DNA of 64,000 nt. It comes from Neofusicoccum parvum (lineage: Eukaryota > Ascomycota > Dothideomycetes > Botryosphaeriales > Botryosphaeriaceae). Each line of letters starts with the position of its first letter. The stretch's first letter is position 1. The stretch covers positions 1,240,001 to 1,304,000 of the forward strand of contig CP087216.1 in the NCBI GenBank assembly GCA_020912385.1, in the 5' to 3' direction. A program made the position numbers and the translations under genes. Below the pieces are notes generated by a model that saw nothing but the letters and a program-made list of their open reading frames with translations, searched no databases and was not told the DNA's origin. This document shows positions 44,949-55,016 of this stretch, piece after piece.

Positions 44949-47900
44949 ATGCCGAATTTCATGCCAAAAGCCTTCACACGCAGAAAATCGTCGGGCAACG
45001 CGCTGGAGGAATTTGACAAGCCCATGGAGCCGTCGTCGTCGTTCCGGGTTATGCCTCGCACCGAGGTGCAGAAGTCGGCGACCACTGGCGATGTTAGTCT
45101 GGGTGTCAGGCGCGCCTTCAATGCGCGCCCCGTGAGCTCGCCCATGCAGCCCATGCAACCGGCCCAGCAGATGCAGCACCTGAGGCAGAACTCGTACGAC
45201 GAGAGTCCGTATGCTGGCCCCGGTAACAGGTAAGAAACCGCGTCTTGTCTTTACTGCTTTGCCTAATTGTGCACTAGGGGTAGCAACGGCAGCAGTGCCG
45301 CGAACTCCAGTGCCTCGCGGTTCTACGACACGAGCTCATCCGCGCGCTACAGCTCCAGCTCCACTCTACCCTCCTCTGCCGAGTTCGAAAACGACGATCT
45401 TTTTGCCAAGAAGGTCCCCGTGCCGCACGAGGGCCGCGACCGCACCTCGTCCTTCACGAGCATCACGGGCCGGTTCGCATTCCACCGGAAGTCGGGAAAG
45501 GCTTCCGGATCGCCCACAACCAAGAATGATCTGGAAGACGTCAGTCTCCAGAATTCGGGTCGGGATCGAGCTATGACCGCGAGCAGTTATGCCAGCACGG
45601 CCCATCCGCCGAAGCTTGAGAACTTGCCATCAACGGACTTCGGAAACGATTTTGGAGATCTTTTCAGCAGCTTCGCTAGCCAACAGCGGAAGAGTGCTAT
45701 TCTTGAAGAGTCGCCTCTCCCGCACCCGCCCCCGCTCGCAATGAGATCCGTGAGTGAGACATTTCCTCGTGTTTGGTATTTATTAACTGTTATGACTAGG
45801 AGTCCGAGCCCATGCTTCCTCCGCCTCCCAAGACTTTCGCGTCTTCTAGACCCACTCAACCTCCATCTCCCATTCGTGTTGACAGGTCTAAAGATGTGGG
45901 CGGCTCCCCCTACTCGTGGGACAGTCGCGACTCCAATGATGCTCTGATGGCATCCCCTCCTGCTGCTGCCCATTCCCCCTACAACGAAAGACCTCCACCA
46001 GTGCCTCGACACACAGCTCCCCTCTCTGTCAGCCCTCCTCCCCCCCTCCAGCCTCGCACCAACACCAGCCCGGTCACGGAGCGCAAGCCTGGTCGCAACG
46101 GACTCATGAAGACAGCTTCTCTACCTGTGGAGGATGAGGATGCCCGACTGGTCCGGGAGTCTTTTAGGGCTAGTCGCGATGCCAAGGAGCTGGGGGCGAC
46201 CCAGACTCGCCAAAATGGTTCCTCCGAATCCTCCGTGAAAACTCCATCTTTCTCTTCTGCACACTCGAGCATCCAATCTCAACATCAAGCGCAGCCAGTC
46301 ACTGCTGCGTCTTCGCCGGACTCGATGGCTGAGGCAACCCCTCGTGCCAAGGGCGCCAGCATGGCCAATGAGGAGGCGCGTCCCTTGTTCAGCAAGACGC
46401 CTCCCACCCCCCAGACAACACGGCCGGGCGTCCGCTTCGAGTCGCAGAAGCCTGCACGCATGACTCAGGCTGAGTTTGCTGTGTTGCAACGTCAGCACCA
46501 GGTGGACCCTTTGAGCGACGATGAGTCTGACGTGTCTGATGAGTACATTGATGACGACCAGGAAGAGGAGGAGCGCAAGAAGATCGAAGAGATGCGGAAG
46601 ATCCGTCAGCAGCAACAGAAGAAGATGAGCGCACATCGGGAGATGATGAAAAAGACGGTTGGCGGCATGAACCAGTCGTTTGGAGGGTCGGTGCGTCCTG
46701 GAAGTATTGAGAGGCCTGGTCTCAACCGGGCCAGCATGAGCGCGTCAGAGCTGCTTGGTAACAGGACTTCCTACTACGGCGGCAACGACGAGGAGGATGA
46801 GACCGACGACATCCCGTTAGGTATCCTGAAGGAGCACAAGTTTCCCAAGCTCGGCAATCGCCTGTCGCACCATAGCTCCCTCACGAATCTTCGCTCAGCT
46901 TCGGCGCAGGGTATGCGCCCGTCTTCTGCCGCCGGCTCTGTCGTTGGAGGATCCAACAACCTTCCTCCGTTTGCTCGTGGTCTCCCGGCAGACCTGCCCT
47001 CAGAACCCTACCTTGGTGCCAACCTGGTCCAGCAACCCATGCGCGAGTCTATTGGTTATGGCGCCATGGGCCCCGCTTCTGTCTACGAAGGTTCCGCTGC
47101 CGGAAACGCGCAGCCCACGCTGGTCAACATGATTGCCGACGCCGAGCAGGCCAAGGAGGCTCGTCGGGGAGGTGCTACCAAAATATTCGGTACAGGTACC
47201 ACTTACGGACAACGGTTACCCCAACCGGGTGCTATGCAGCAACAGATGGTTCCGGGTCAAGGTATGCTCGGATTGGGGATGGGGATGCCTCAAGCGCAGG
47301 CGCAACCGCAGCAGATGTTCATGCCTCAGCAGCAGCAGATGAGCATGAACATGCAGCAGATGCAGATGCAGCAGATGCAGGCGATGGCCCAGCTCCAACA
47401 GCAGATGCAGCTGATGTTACAGCAGCAGCAGATGGGCATCCAGCAGGGCCTGCCCCAAATGAGCATGCCGCAGCCGATGATGCAACCGGGAATGATGCCG
47501 CAGAACAGTTTCCTGTCGGCCAACCTAGGCCAGCGCCCGATGTCGATGGCCAGCAATCAAGGGCTGGGCCAGCAACGCACGAGGAGCATGGTCAACCCGC
47601 CTACCATGAACTTCAACAGCATGCAACAGCAGTTCGGAAACCATCTGGCACCTGGCTACGCGCCATCTCTTGCGCCTTCTGAGCGCAGCAACGTAGGCAA
47701 GTCTGCCCGCTACAGGCCCGTTACGCAGCAGATTCATGACGGTAGTTCTACAGTCATGTCTCAATCGACGGTTCAGCCTGGTCAGGCTGGCGCGAACCGC
47801 CTGACGATCCGGGTCAAGGCCAAATCGCCCAAGTCGCAGGCGAACGGAGCCAACGACGACGACGACGAAGGTTGGGGTTCGCCGAAGAAGAAGTGGTCGG

Positions 47901-47959
47901 CAAAGAAGCGGTCGCAATCCGACAACCAGCTCGCTGACTTCATCCCCGCGTTCGAGTGA
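44949..47959 (+). CDS. Large disordered Q/M-rich fungal protein, unknown function
   Basis: Exons 44949-45229, 45278-45749 and 45800-47959; introns 48 and 50 nt; 970 residues. Basic N-terminus MPNFMPKAFTRRKSSG, then Ser/Pro-rich disorder with SH3-type proline motifs (NERPPPVPRHTAPL). The middle holds the most conserved-looking block: MTQAEFAVLQRQHQVDPLSD, an acidic stretch (DESDVSDEYIDDDQEEEERK), and a helical basic segment (EMRKIRQQQQKKMSAHREMM). Then come GILKEHKFPKLGNRL, LPPFARGLPADLPSEPYLGA and TLVNMIADAEQAKEARRGGA. Residues ~730-850 are Gln/Met-rich, possibly prion-like. The C-terminus reads GWGSPKKKWSAKKRSQSDNQ. I have seen such blocks in uncharacterised ascomycete proteins but know no function. 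No membrane helix or enzyme domain. Confidence 0.85.
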
Positions 47960-50407
47960 GCATTCCGCCATACCCGATTGACGAGACGAAGCCACGACTT
48001 TCCCTCTTTATCCGGTGCACGATTTTGAAGCCCGATTCCCTTCACGCTGCAAGAGTTGTTCATTGAGCCGATTTTGGGCTGCTGCGTTTTGAAGCATTGA
48101 ATTGCGTCTCGTTCTCTCGCATCCCACTGGGGACACTGATACCACCTCATTTGCGTGTTACTTGCCTTGCTGGTTTCCAAGTCTTTCCGCATGGTTCCGA
48201 TCACTTTTTCCTTTCCATCGTCGCACACCTGGGTGGGTAATAATCGCGCATCACGGCATTGGGAGGTTAACCACACAAAAACATGGCTGGAGTGCTTTTC
48301 TCGGCACTCATGGCGACCACGCACACTTCACACCGCGTTGGCATGCAAGCTCTACACTTTTCTAATTTGCATACATTTCCCTACGGCATACCCACGTCCA
48401 AAGTGCATTTCCAGCATTTGCGAGCGGTAGAGCCAGTTCTTCCTTTCGTGCCTCTATTTCAACCTCAATTGTCCACAAAACACAGCCGGTTCTCATCTTC
48501 TTGTATAGAAAGCATTGCAACATGGACGGACAGGGGCGGGTAATGCGGAAGGGCAGAGTCGGTACACGAAGCTCTGCGTTGTCTTGTAGTAGTGGGGGGT
48601 TGGGGAGTTGGTGGGGTAGGCAGGGTGGGGTTTTGACTGGGAGTTCAGCTGGGAGCCTTGAAGTGCAAGGCAAGGGACTGTACGTAATAACCGGAGTCAT
48701 CAACGAGCGAGATCAAACCGAAGACGTTGAAAGCAGAGGCGACAACAGCATGTGAAGACGGCGGACTCGGTCAGCAGCGGGCGAGCGGTTCGCTGCACAG
48801 GTAGCTGACGACGCGGGCCAAGCAAGGAGGGCGACAGCCACCCCGCCACAACCGGCCGGCCCAGGTGCACGCATTGTTCTTCATGACGTGGGCGAGGAGA
48901 CGCAAGGGATGGGTTCAGCAAGAGAGCGGGAAGCAGCTGAATCATTGCAGTGCAGAAGCAGCCAGGACCGACGGCGGATGACCAACCGACGGCAGAGGCA
49001 CAGACGCGGTTGGCACAAGACGGCGCGCAGCAGCACACAAGCCAAGCGGGCAGCGGGCGGGAAAAAAAAAAGTCAAGAGCGATCGGTGCTTCAATGTGCC
49101 GGGATATCCCATCCCGTCGTATTGCCTAGTGAGAGGGGGCAGGCTGGCAGGGCTCGGCGGCGGCGGCGGCGACGGGCCAGGCAGGCGGGCAGGCGGGCAG
49201 GCGGGCAGGCGGGCGGCGGGCAGCGAAGGCCGCGGTGGCCGGAGAGCAGACCACCAGCGCCAGCAACGGCGGAGACGGGCATCATGATCGCCGGCCGGGA
49301 CGCGGAAACACCCCCTTGCCCGCCTGCGTTTCCTGATTCGCCGGGAGGCGGCAGGCCGGCAGGCAGGCGGACGAGGTGCACCGCACACAGCGCACAAGAT
49401 CCAGGGTCAGGCACGACATCGACGGGGCGCGTTGCAGCACATGCCAGCGCGGGCGTGGGTGGGCGGGGAACGGGGATTGGCTGGCTGCAGCAAAAATAGA
49501 AGACAGCGGGGCCTGTGATTTGATTGATTGACAGCGCAGGCGAGAGACAGCGCAAAAAGTGGAAACGCCGTCGCGGGCGGGCCCAATCAGGCCATCTGCA
49601 AGTTTCTTGTTTAGCCGTGCTGATCTCGCTGCGGGCATTGCTTGGTGCATCTTGTCTTCATCCTCCAGGGCGCACTCTCTCTCTCACACGCACACGCGTT
49701 TGCCGTCTCGCATCGGCCCACAGCGCACCGCCCGCACCGCCCGCACCTGCCGGGCCCGGCCAACGTCGCGCCGCTGTCACCCACCGCCGAGCAGGGAGGC
49801 TGGCAGGACTTGGTCGGGCACTGGGGCGGATCGACTAGCGGGAAGCGTACCAGATGGCAGCTGCCGCGAGCCACGGCGGGCAGCTCTGGTGCTGTGCGCG
49901 TTGAAACAGCGGCGCGTCGCAGGCGGCCTCCGCGCAATCGATGACCCAGCCTTGCAGCGCTGCGAGCCATGGGCCGTCTCGCTCCTTCTGCTCTGGTGCC
50001 ATGGGGCCGCCGGGTGGCATCATGTCAACACGCCTTGGCGGGCCGTGGGCGCCCGGCGCTGCGGCTCTGCCTCTGCGCAAATTTGCTGGATACGGCGGAT
50101 ACGAGCGAAAAGGGAGCAGGGAGGTGCACAACCCGCCGCACCGCCACGCCCGTCTCCACGTGGGCGAGCGTGTCCGGGCCTGTCCTGATGTCACCGCCCT
50201 CCCCGGCTGTGTTGCACCGCACATGCCATGGCCATAGTTTATGCTTGCTATCGTACGCACGTAGTAGGTACATATACTCGCTTCCCGCTGTCCATAGGAT
50301 TCGCACATGACATCAGCGGCCGGAGCGCTCCGTCGGTGTATAGGGCGGGATCGTCACATATCACCGCCCTCGCCCTCCTCCTTCCCTCTGCTTCTGCCCG
50401 GCCCACT
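47960..50407. other. Intergenic, GC-rich with a G-rich octamer repeat
   Basis: Includes the 3' end of the 970-residue gene to about 48.3 kb. Frames on both strands from 48.9 to 50.3 kb are composition artefacts. The octamer repeat at 49181-49214 lies here, and an A10 run at about 49,062. No gene recognised. Confidence 0.45.
49181..49214. repeat. GCAGGCGG octamer tandem repeat
   Basis: Four exact 8-base units followed by a degenerate unit, inside a G-rich strand that could form G-quadruplexes. Confidence 0.8.
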
Positions 50408-50650
50408 TCACAGCTGGTCGATCCGGTCAAGGCATTGCGTGATGGCCTCCAGCGCTTGCGAGACGTTGAACGACTGCTGCGCGTCTGGCGAGAGATCGAG
50501 GTCGAGGCGGTGCTGGCTGGGCTTGGTGGCCGACGTCGGCGACGACACGACAGTGACGTTTGGAATCGCGACCTTGAGCGGTGGAAGGCCCCGCCGCGAG
50601 CGCAGCTGGCCGAAGGTGGAGCTGTCCGAGTCTGGCAGCGGCGAGCTCAT
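50408..50650 (-). CDS. Small hypothetical protein, weakly supported
   Basis: 80-residue open frame from an ATG at 50650 (MSSPLPDSDSSTFGQLRSRR) to DAQQSFNVSQALEAITQCLD and RIDQL. The C-terminal ~30 residues form a good amphipathic helix, and the Ser/Pro composition is protein-like. The frame stays open upstream to 50872, but there it runs through a GAGCAA repeat giving Ser-Cys repeats, which is unlikely coding. An ATG directly followed by GTAAGC at 50872 could be the end of an upstream exon. I recognise no family. It lies on the same strand as, and just downstream of, the Cys-rich tandem cluster. Confidence 0.3.
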   Translation of the reverse strand: MSSPLPDSDSSTFGQLRSRRGLPPLKVAIPNVTVVSSPTSATKPSQHRLDLDLSPDAQQSFNVSQALEAITQCLDRIDQL

Positions 50651-51102
50651 CTCCAATGTTGTTGTCGCGATGCCGGATAGCGCTGGGCGCGGGCGTGTTT
50701 CATGGCAGCAGCGACGGCCACTGCAAGGAGGAGAGCAAGAGCAAGAGCAAGAGCAAGAGCAAGAGCGTGGGGAGGTCTGTGTTCGTGATGACTCGACGCG
50801 CTGCCGTGCTTTAATCTGAGGGCGTTCGTCGCCGTCTTCTGACCTAAGCTGATGGAGGCTGAAGCTTACCATGTCGCATCACCGGGCTTGCCGTGTCGAA
50901 GACGTTGCAGTGGCCTGGCCTGCTTTGCTGCCTCGCGCCGTCCGCCCATCACCGTCACGCCCGTCGCACGTCACGCGCAGTCAACGCGGGAAGCAGTCAT
51001 CTCTATTCAGCAGCTCTTCGCTGCCGCTCTACGGAAAAACGCTAAGCCACCACCAACCCAAGCACGCCGGTCCGCAGACTCACCTATAAGCTTACCCTCA
51101 GC
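50651..51102. other. Intergenic
   Basis: Short gap below Cys-rich gene A. Contains the GAGCAA repeat at 50733-50766. Nothing else seen. Confidence 0.4.
50733..50766. repeat. GAGCAA hexanucleotide tandem repeat
   Basis: About 5.7 units of a 6-base repeat; read on the minus strand it would encode alternating Ser and Cys. Confidence 0.85.
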
Positions 51103-52038
51103 TCAGAATCCCACCAGCTCCTGCTTCGCCTCCGGAGAAAGCTCTGGCTGGGTCCCCTTCGCAGCCTTGAGGACTTGTGGGTTGAAGAGAAGAGGCGATG
51201 CAGCGGCCAGCCGTTCCGGGTTGGAGACATCTACTTGCAAAGGAGGGCCTCCCCGGCGTTGGCGTAACCCTTCAGTGCCGGCGCCATGAGGTAGCAGACT
51301 GCACTTCGCCGGACTCACTGTCGGCTCGTCGCCGTCTTTCCTGGCCTCTTGCTTGCCCTCCATGCCATCCACTGACTCTTGGCTCCACTCTCGACTCCAC
51401 TCGTCGAAGCTCAGCCTCGCCTCAATCTTCGATCTCTCAAACATGTCCGGCGAAGCAAGGCTATCCTCTTCGCCAGCTCCAAGGCCTACCTTCGTCTCCT
51501 TCACAAATGCCTCCGCCTTCCCAACCTTGAACTTCAGTCTTCCTTCACCGCACTGCTTTCCACATCTCTTGCATGCTTTGCCCTTGAACACAACCATCTC
51601 CGTCTGCTTACGGACTACTCCAGACGTCCGGCTCGGCTCCACCACCACAGCTTCCCCGCAATCTCCGCAAACGTAAAAGAAAACATCTTGCAGCAGTGCG
51701 TCGGCCGGCACCTGATGGTAATCAGCGGCGCGTGGAATCAGGTGCAGATGAGAGTTAGTCAAGGGCACAGTGCAATCGCCGCAAGCGTAGTGCTGGCATG
51801 CGAAGCAGCAAGAAGTCTTGGGGGCGAATTCGCGAGCAGCGTCAAGGAGAGGCGATGTATGACCGCAGCAGCAGCAGCTGAAGCTGTGGACAGCAAGGTG
51901 GGCGCGGATAGTAAGTTCAACCAGCGTGTATGGCAGCACGTATGCAGAGCGGCGGGCTTGAGGCCGTGTCGAGGTTTGCTGCGGTTGTCCTCGTCGTGGG
52001 TGCTTGGCAGAAAGGGAGCGGCGGAGAGTCTCAGACAT
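51103..52038 (-). CDS. Cys-rich zinc-ribbon-like protein A of a tandem trio
   Basis: 311 residues, single exon, start MSETLRRSLSAKHPRRG at 52038. The frame is open 107 codons further upstream, but that stretch is not protein-like. Ordered Cys blocks: C55-C58 (SCCCCGH), C77/78-x2-C81-x4-C86-x2-C89 (CCFACQHYACGDC), C124-x2-C127 (FYVCGDCGEAV), and C156-x2-C159-x3-C163 (ACKRCGKQC), then LKFKV. The first half has the look of the fungal CCxC...CxxCxHxxCxxC zinc-ribbon type. The tail is acidic and Ser-rich (FDEWSREWSQESVDGMEG) and ends SPEAKQELVGF. No signal peptide or membrane helix. Genes B and C, upstream on the same strand, share the block order and spacing. Function unknown; metal-stabilised protein or nucleic-acid binding is inference. 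Confidence 0.8.
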   Translation of the reverse strand: MSETLRRSLSAKHPRRGQPQQTSTRPQARRSAYVLPYTLVELTIRAHLAVHSFSCCCCGHTSPLLDAAREFAPKTSCCFACQHYACGDCTVPLTNSHLHLIPRAADYHQVPADALLQDVFFYVCGDCGEAVVVEPSRTSGVVRKQTEMVVFKGKACKRCGKQCGEGRLKFKVGKAEAFVKETKVGLGAGEEDSLASPDMFERSKIEARLSFDEWSREWSQESVDGMEGKQEARKDGDEPTVSPAKCSLLPHGAGTEGLRQRRGGPPLQVDVSNPERLAAASPLLFNPQVLKAAKGTQPELSPEAKQELVGF

Positions 52039-52711
52039 GTTGGACTGCGGAGTAGAGGTCCTAGGAGATCCAACTACCTGTGAGGTCAAGCTTTCCGGGT
52101 TTCTTCTTGATTGAGTCGGATTGGTAGCGAATCTGCTAGCAAGAAGCTTTGTGAGGGATGGCCGAAAGGTGAACTTGCCAACGGACAGGAGACGGCGGTA
52201 TAATTTGAATGAGAGTAGTGTACGGTATCTGCTGGCATAAATCATGGCTACTAGCATGGCACTGTTGTGGTACAAGACGAACAATTGCATTATTCTGCTG
52301 AACCGTGAACGGACCTCGATGTATCGTGGGCACATCTCAACCTTCAATACCAAAAACAATGCAACAAAGAGATCGGCGTGGGCTCACTTCCCTGGTTTTG
52401 GCCTCAAGTCTGGTAGCATCTGAAAGATATGGTTGATACTTTCACTATGCGTTAACTGTCTGCAAGTGTCACTGTGTAGTCTCCCCTTCGAGACTGGCAG
52501 GGAGCACTTCTTGTTGCACTCTCAGCATGTTTGATTCCATGACCACCAGTCGTGCTCTATCGTCTTTCCACAAGAAGGCGTGGTATTTCACATCTGCAAA
52601 TCACAGCATGAGGCTATTCAAAAAGATTCATAGAGGGATATTTTAAAGCATCTATTCATAACTTACACGATACCATTGCCAAATAGCAAAACGTAGGAAA
52701 CCATCTAAAAA
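52039..52711. other. Intergenic between Cys-rich genes B and A
   Basis: 673 bases, moderately AT-rich, presumably the promoter of gene A and the 3' end of gene B. No other feature. Confidence 0.45.
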
Positions 52712-54337
52712 TCACAACGAAACACTCGAATCATCCTCTGTATCCTGCAGCTCTTGTTCAGGTAGGAGAGGACCAAGAAGCTGACGAATGCGGTTATCAA
52801 GAATCGGTTGCAACGAGAACGCTGCTGCGAGACTGGGATGCAGTCCAGCTGGTGAGAAGCTTACATGGACTGGTCTCTCTGTATCCTCACCTTCCTCGGC
52901 CGCATCGTCATCATCCTTCCCATATTCCAGTCCGCCGTCTTCAGGAGCCACCGTCACCACAGTAGACTCATCCCATCTCTCTCCGGATACAGTGCTGCTG
53001 GTGTCAGGTGCCCCAAAAGAATATCCAATTGCAAGATCCTCCAGGACAGGTGCGGAAGAGCATCCAACGATGATGGAATCCTCTCCAATGGAAGAATGAA
53101 GAGGGCGTCTGGGAAATGAGCCCGGAGAGGGGCCAGTCGGGCGCTCTGACATACTCGCATCGAAGGAAGAGGTGTTCGTGAGCGTTGAAGGTGACGGATA
53201 GTTAGATGACTGTGAGTAGCATGAGAGATTCGCAGACGGGGGGGACCGGGCCGGGGAAGGCGGCAAAGGTATCTCGAAAGGATCTGCAAGGATAACGAGA
53301 CCTTCTTCGCCCCTAAGAGGGTCGTTAGGAACTGGAACGAGGCACGAGTCCAGACTCTCCATCGAACTTACATCCGAGTTGCTGGATTCTCGTAGACCGA
53401 AGTGGATAAAGCTGTCCAGCGCTGTCTCCTTCTGTTCCTCCGGAGGTGTCGGTGACGCATCGGAGTTGTATGGCTGATCCCGTATCCAAAGATAGAAGGG
53501 GACGTCCTGGCCTTGTGACACAGGCTCCAGGTTGTCATTGGAGGATTCTGGAGGTAAAGACAGTGGCTGGCATGGGTTGTGAGATGAGAACGAAAGAGCG
53601 GTCTCGGTCTCGTGATATGCCAGCATAAGCGAGCGCGGAGGAGAATCGCTAGGAGGCCTTGGTGCCTCACCTTCAAGCTCAATTTCCCCCTGAAGAAAGG
53701 GCGAATTAGGCGGCGCAGGGTGCCAGACCTCGGCAGCGAATGCCAGAGGGTTGATCGATCGTAGGTGGGGAGTTGCTAAGTCAGTCCAAGCCTGGGGAAA
53801 GAACTGTCCTGTTGGTGGTGGCGTCACTTCTTCAAGAACCCGTCCTACAGCTTCAGCCTCCACTAGGACTTTGTCCAAGCTGAGACAGGTGTTGATAGAA
53901 AGGCTTGGCGACGGTCGAAGACGAGTCGAAGGACTCAGGGGAGCAGAGCAGAGCTTAACTTTCAACTTCAGAAATTTCGAGTTGTACGCTCTCCCGCAGT
54001 CCTTGCACTCCTCCCCGAGAAAGCAAACGGAGAGAGTTGAGCGACGGAGCTTTCCCCACCAAGAGCCCGTCGGCTCGCTTTCAATGGAGTTGCAGGTCCC
54101 ACACTCACAAATGTAAAGATATTTGTCGTCGCTGCACTCATCGGTGTCCGAGTAAAGCTGCTGAACGGACTCAGAAGCGGAGACAACGACACAGTCGCGG
54201 CAGGGAGTGGAAGAGCATTGCTTGCATTTTGTGGTCTTTGAAGAAGCGATCATCTCTTCAGAATAGCAGCCACACAAGCAGCACATGAATCCAGTCCTTC
54301 CAAGCTCGGCCAGCAAGCTAAGCTGAGCTGGTTCCAT
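52712..54337 (-). CDS. Cys-rich zinc-ribbon-like protein B of a tandem trio, long acidic tail
   Basis: 541 residues from MEPAQLSLLAELGRTGFMCC at 54337; an in-frame Met at 54451 is another possible start. Cys blocks: C19-C20-x-C22-x-C24 (MCCLCGC), C38-x2-C41-x4-C46-x2-C49 (KCKQCSSTPCRDC), C77-x-C79-x2-C82 (YICECGTCN), and C111-x2-C114 (ECKDCGRAY), then FLKLKVKLC. Gene A ends its module similarly (LKFKV). After residue ~125 the protein is a long disordered Ser/Pro/Glu-rich tail with segments such as PSTRLRPSPSLSINTCLSLD and WDESTVVTVAPEDGGLEYGK, ending in an acidic EQELQDTEDDSSVSL. No transmembrane helix or catalytic domain. The N-terminal module looks structural; the tail could be a phospho-regulated interaction region. 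Function unknown. Confidence 0.8.
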   Translation of the reverse strand: MEPAQLSLLAELGRTGFMCCLCGCYSEEMIASSKTTKCKQCSSTPCRDCVVVSASESVQQLYSDTDECSDDKYLYICECGTCNSIESEPTGSWWGKLRRSTLSVCFLGEECKDCGRAYNSKFLKLKVKLCSAPLSPSTRLRPSPSLSINTCLSLDKVLVEAEAVGRVLEEVTPPPTGQFFPQAWTDLATPHLRSINPLAFAAEVWHPAPPNSPFLQGEIELEGEAPRPPSDSPPRSLMLAYHETETALSFSSHNPCQPLSLPPESSNDNLEPVSQGQDVPFYLWIRDQPYNSDASPTPPEEQKETALDSFIHFGLRESSNSDVSSMESLDSCLVPVPNDPLRGEEGLVILADPFEIPLPPSPARSPPSANLSCYSQSSNYPSPSTLTNTSSFDASMSERPTGPSPGSFPRRPLHSSIGEDSIIVGCSSAPVLEDLAIGYSFGAPDTSSTVSGERWDESTVVTVAPEDGGLEYGKDDDDAAEEGEDTERPVHVSFSPAGLHPSLAAAFSLQPILDNRIRQLLGPLLPEQELQDTEDDSSVSL

Positions 54338-55016
54338 AGTTTGATTGCTGTAAGGGTGGCGAAGAGACGGGGAACTTAGACGGCTGTCCTTGGAAGTGAA
54401 TGTGAGATTGGGTGGGAATGATGATTGGGGCAGGACGGTTTTTTCAGAGCACATATTCGCATTGCCTGCGCGGGTTTGTTTATGTTTGTCTTTGTGGAGC
54501 GATGTTGCCCTACGATGCCATTGTGTTTGTGGACTGGCCTGAATAATTCTCAACAGTAAGACTACGTCTGGGACAAGGGAAAAAACAATGAGCAAGCTGA
54601 TATTGTATACGAGAGAGTGTGATGGTCAATTCGCGAAGTGTTGCAACAAATTCACACATGGGCAGATGAAACATTCAAGCGGATGGTTCTGGAATTCCTG
54701 CACTCTTTCCGAGCCGACCTCTTATCGTCTGCAAGGCATGATGCCACAGGGTTGGGTAAAGGCCAACTATGATCTGCATACTTTTCGTAATATCAGCATG
54801 AACGTAGCCCCTTCTTCAGGACCTGCTTACCTTGTCTGGAGCGAGCAGTCTGCGGGCCCAGATCTCCGCGAAGCACACCCATCACAACGCCGGGATCCTG
54901 AATAAAGCCTAGCCTGCACTCGGATCACCTTGCGGGTCGTCAATTGGGGGTCTACTGTGGTCAGACGGTGGCGCCAGATTGCCATTGCGAGCTAGCGCGA
55001 TGTTGAAGCGCCAGGA
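54338..55016. other. Intergenic between Cys-rich genes C and B
   Basis: 679 bases, almost the same length as the B-A spacer. A plus-strand open frame at 54588-54905 has no recognisable product. Otherwise nothing seen. Confidence 0.45.

Noticed and set aside
51900..51960. Possible 56-nt intron with CAG acceptor just before the CCCC block of gene A
   Set aside because: Length is not a multiple of three, so it would break the frame from the preferred start; no family sequence supports another start.
52039..52359. N-terminal extension of Cys-rich protein A to an upstream Met
   Set aside because: The extra 107 residues are not protein-like, and the MSETLRRS start fits the domain boundary better.
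54588..54905. 105-codon plus-strand frame between Cys-rich genes B and C
   Set aside because: No recognisable domain, no promoter signal, and it lies in the expected 3'/5' flanks of the flanking genes.
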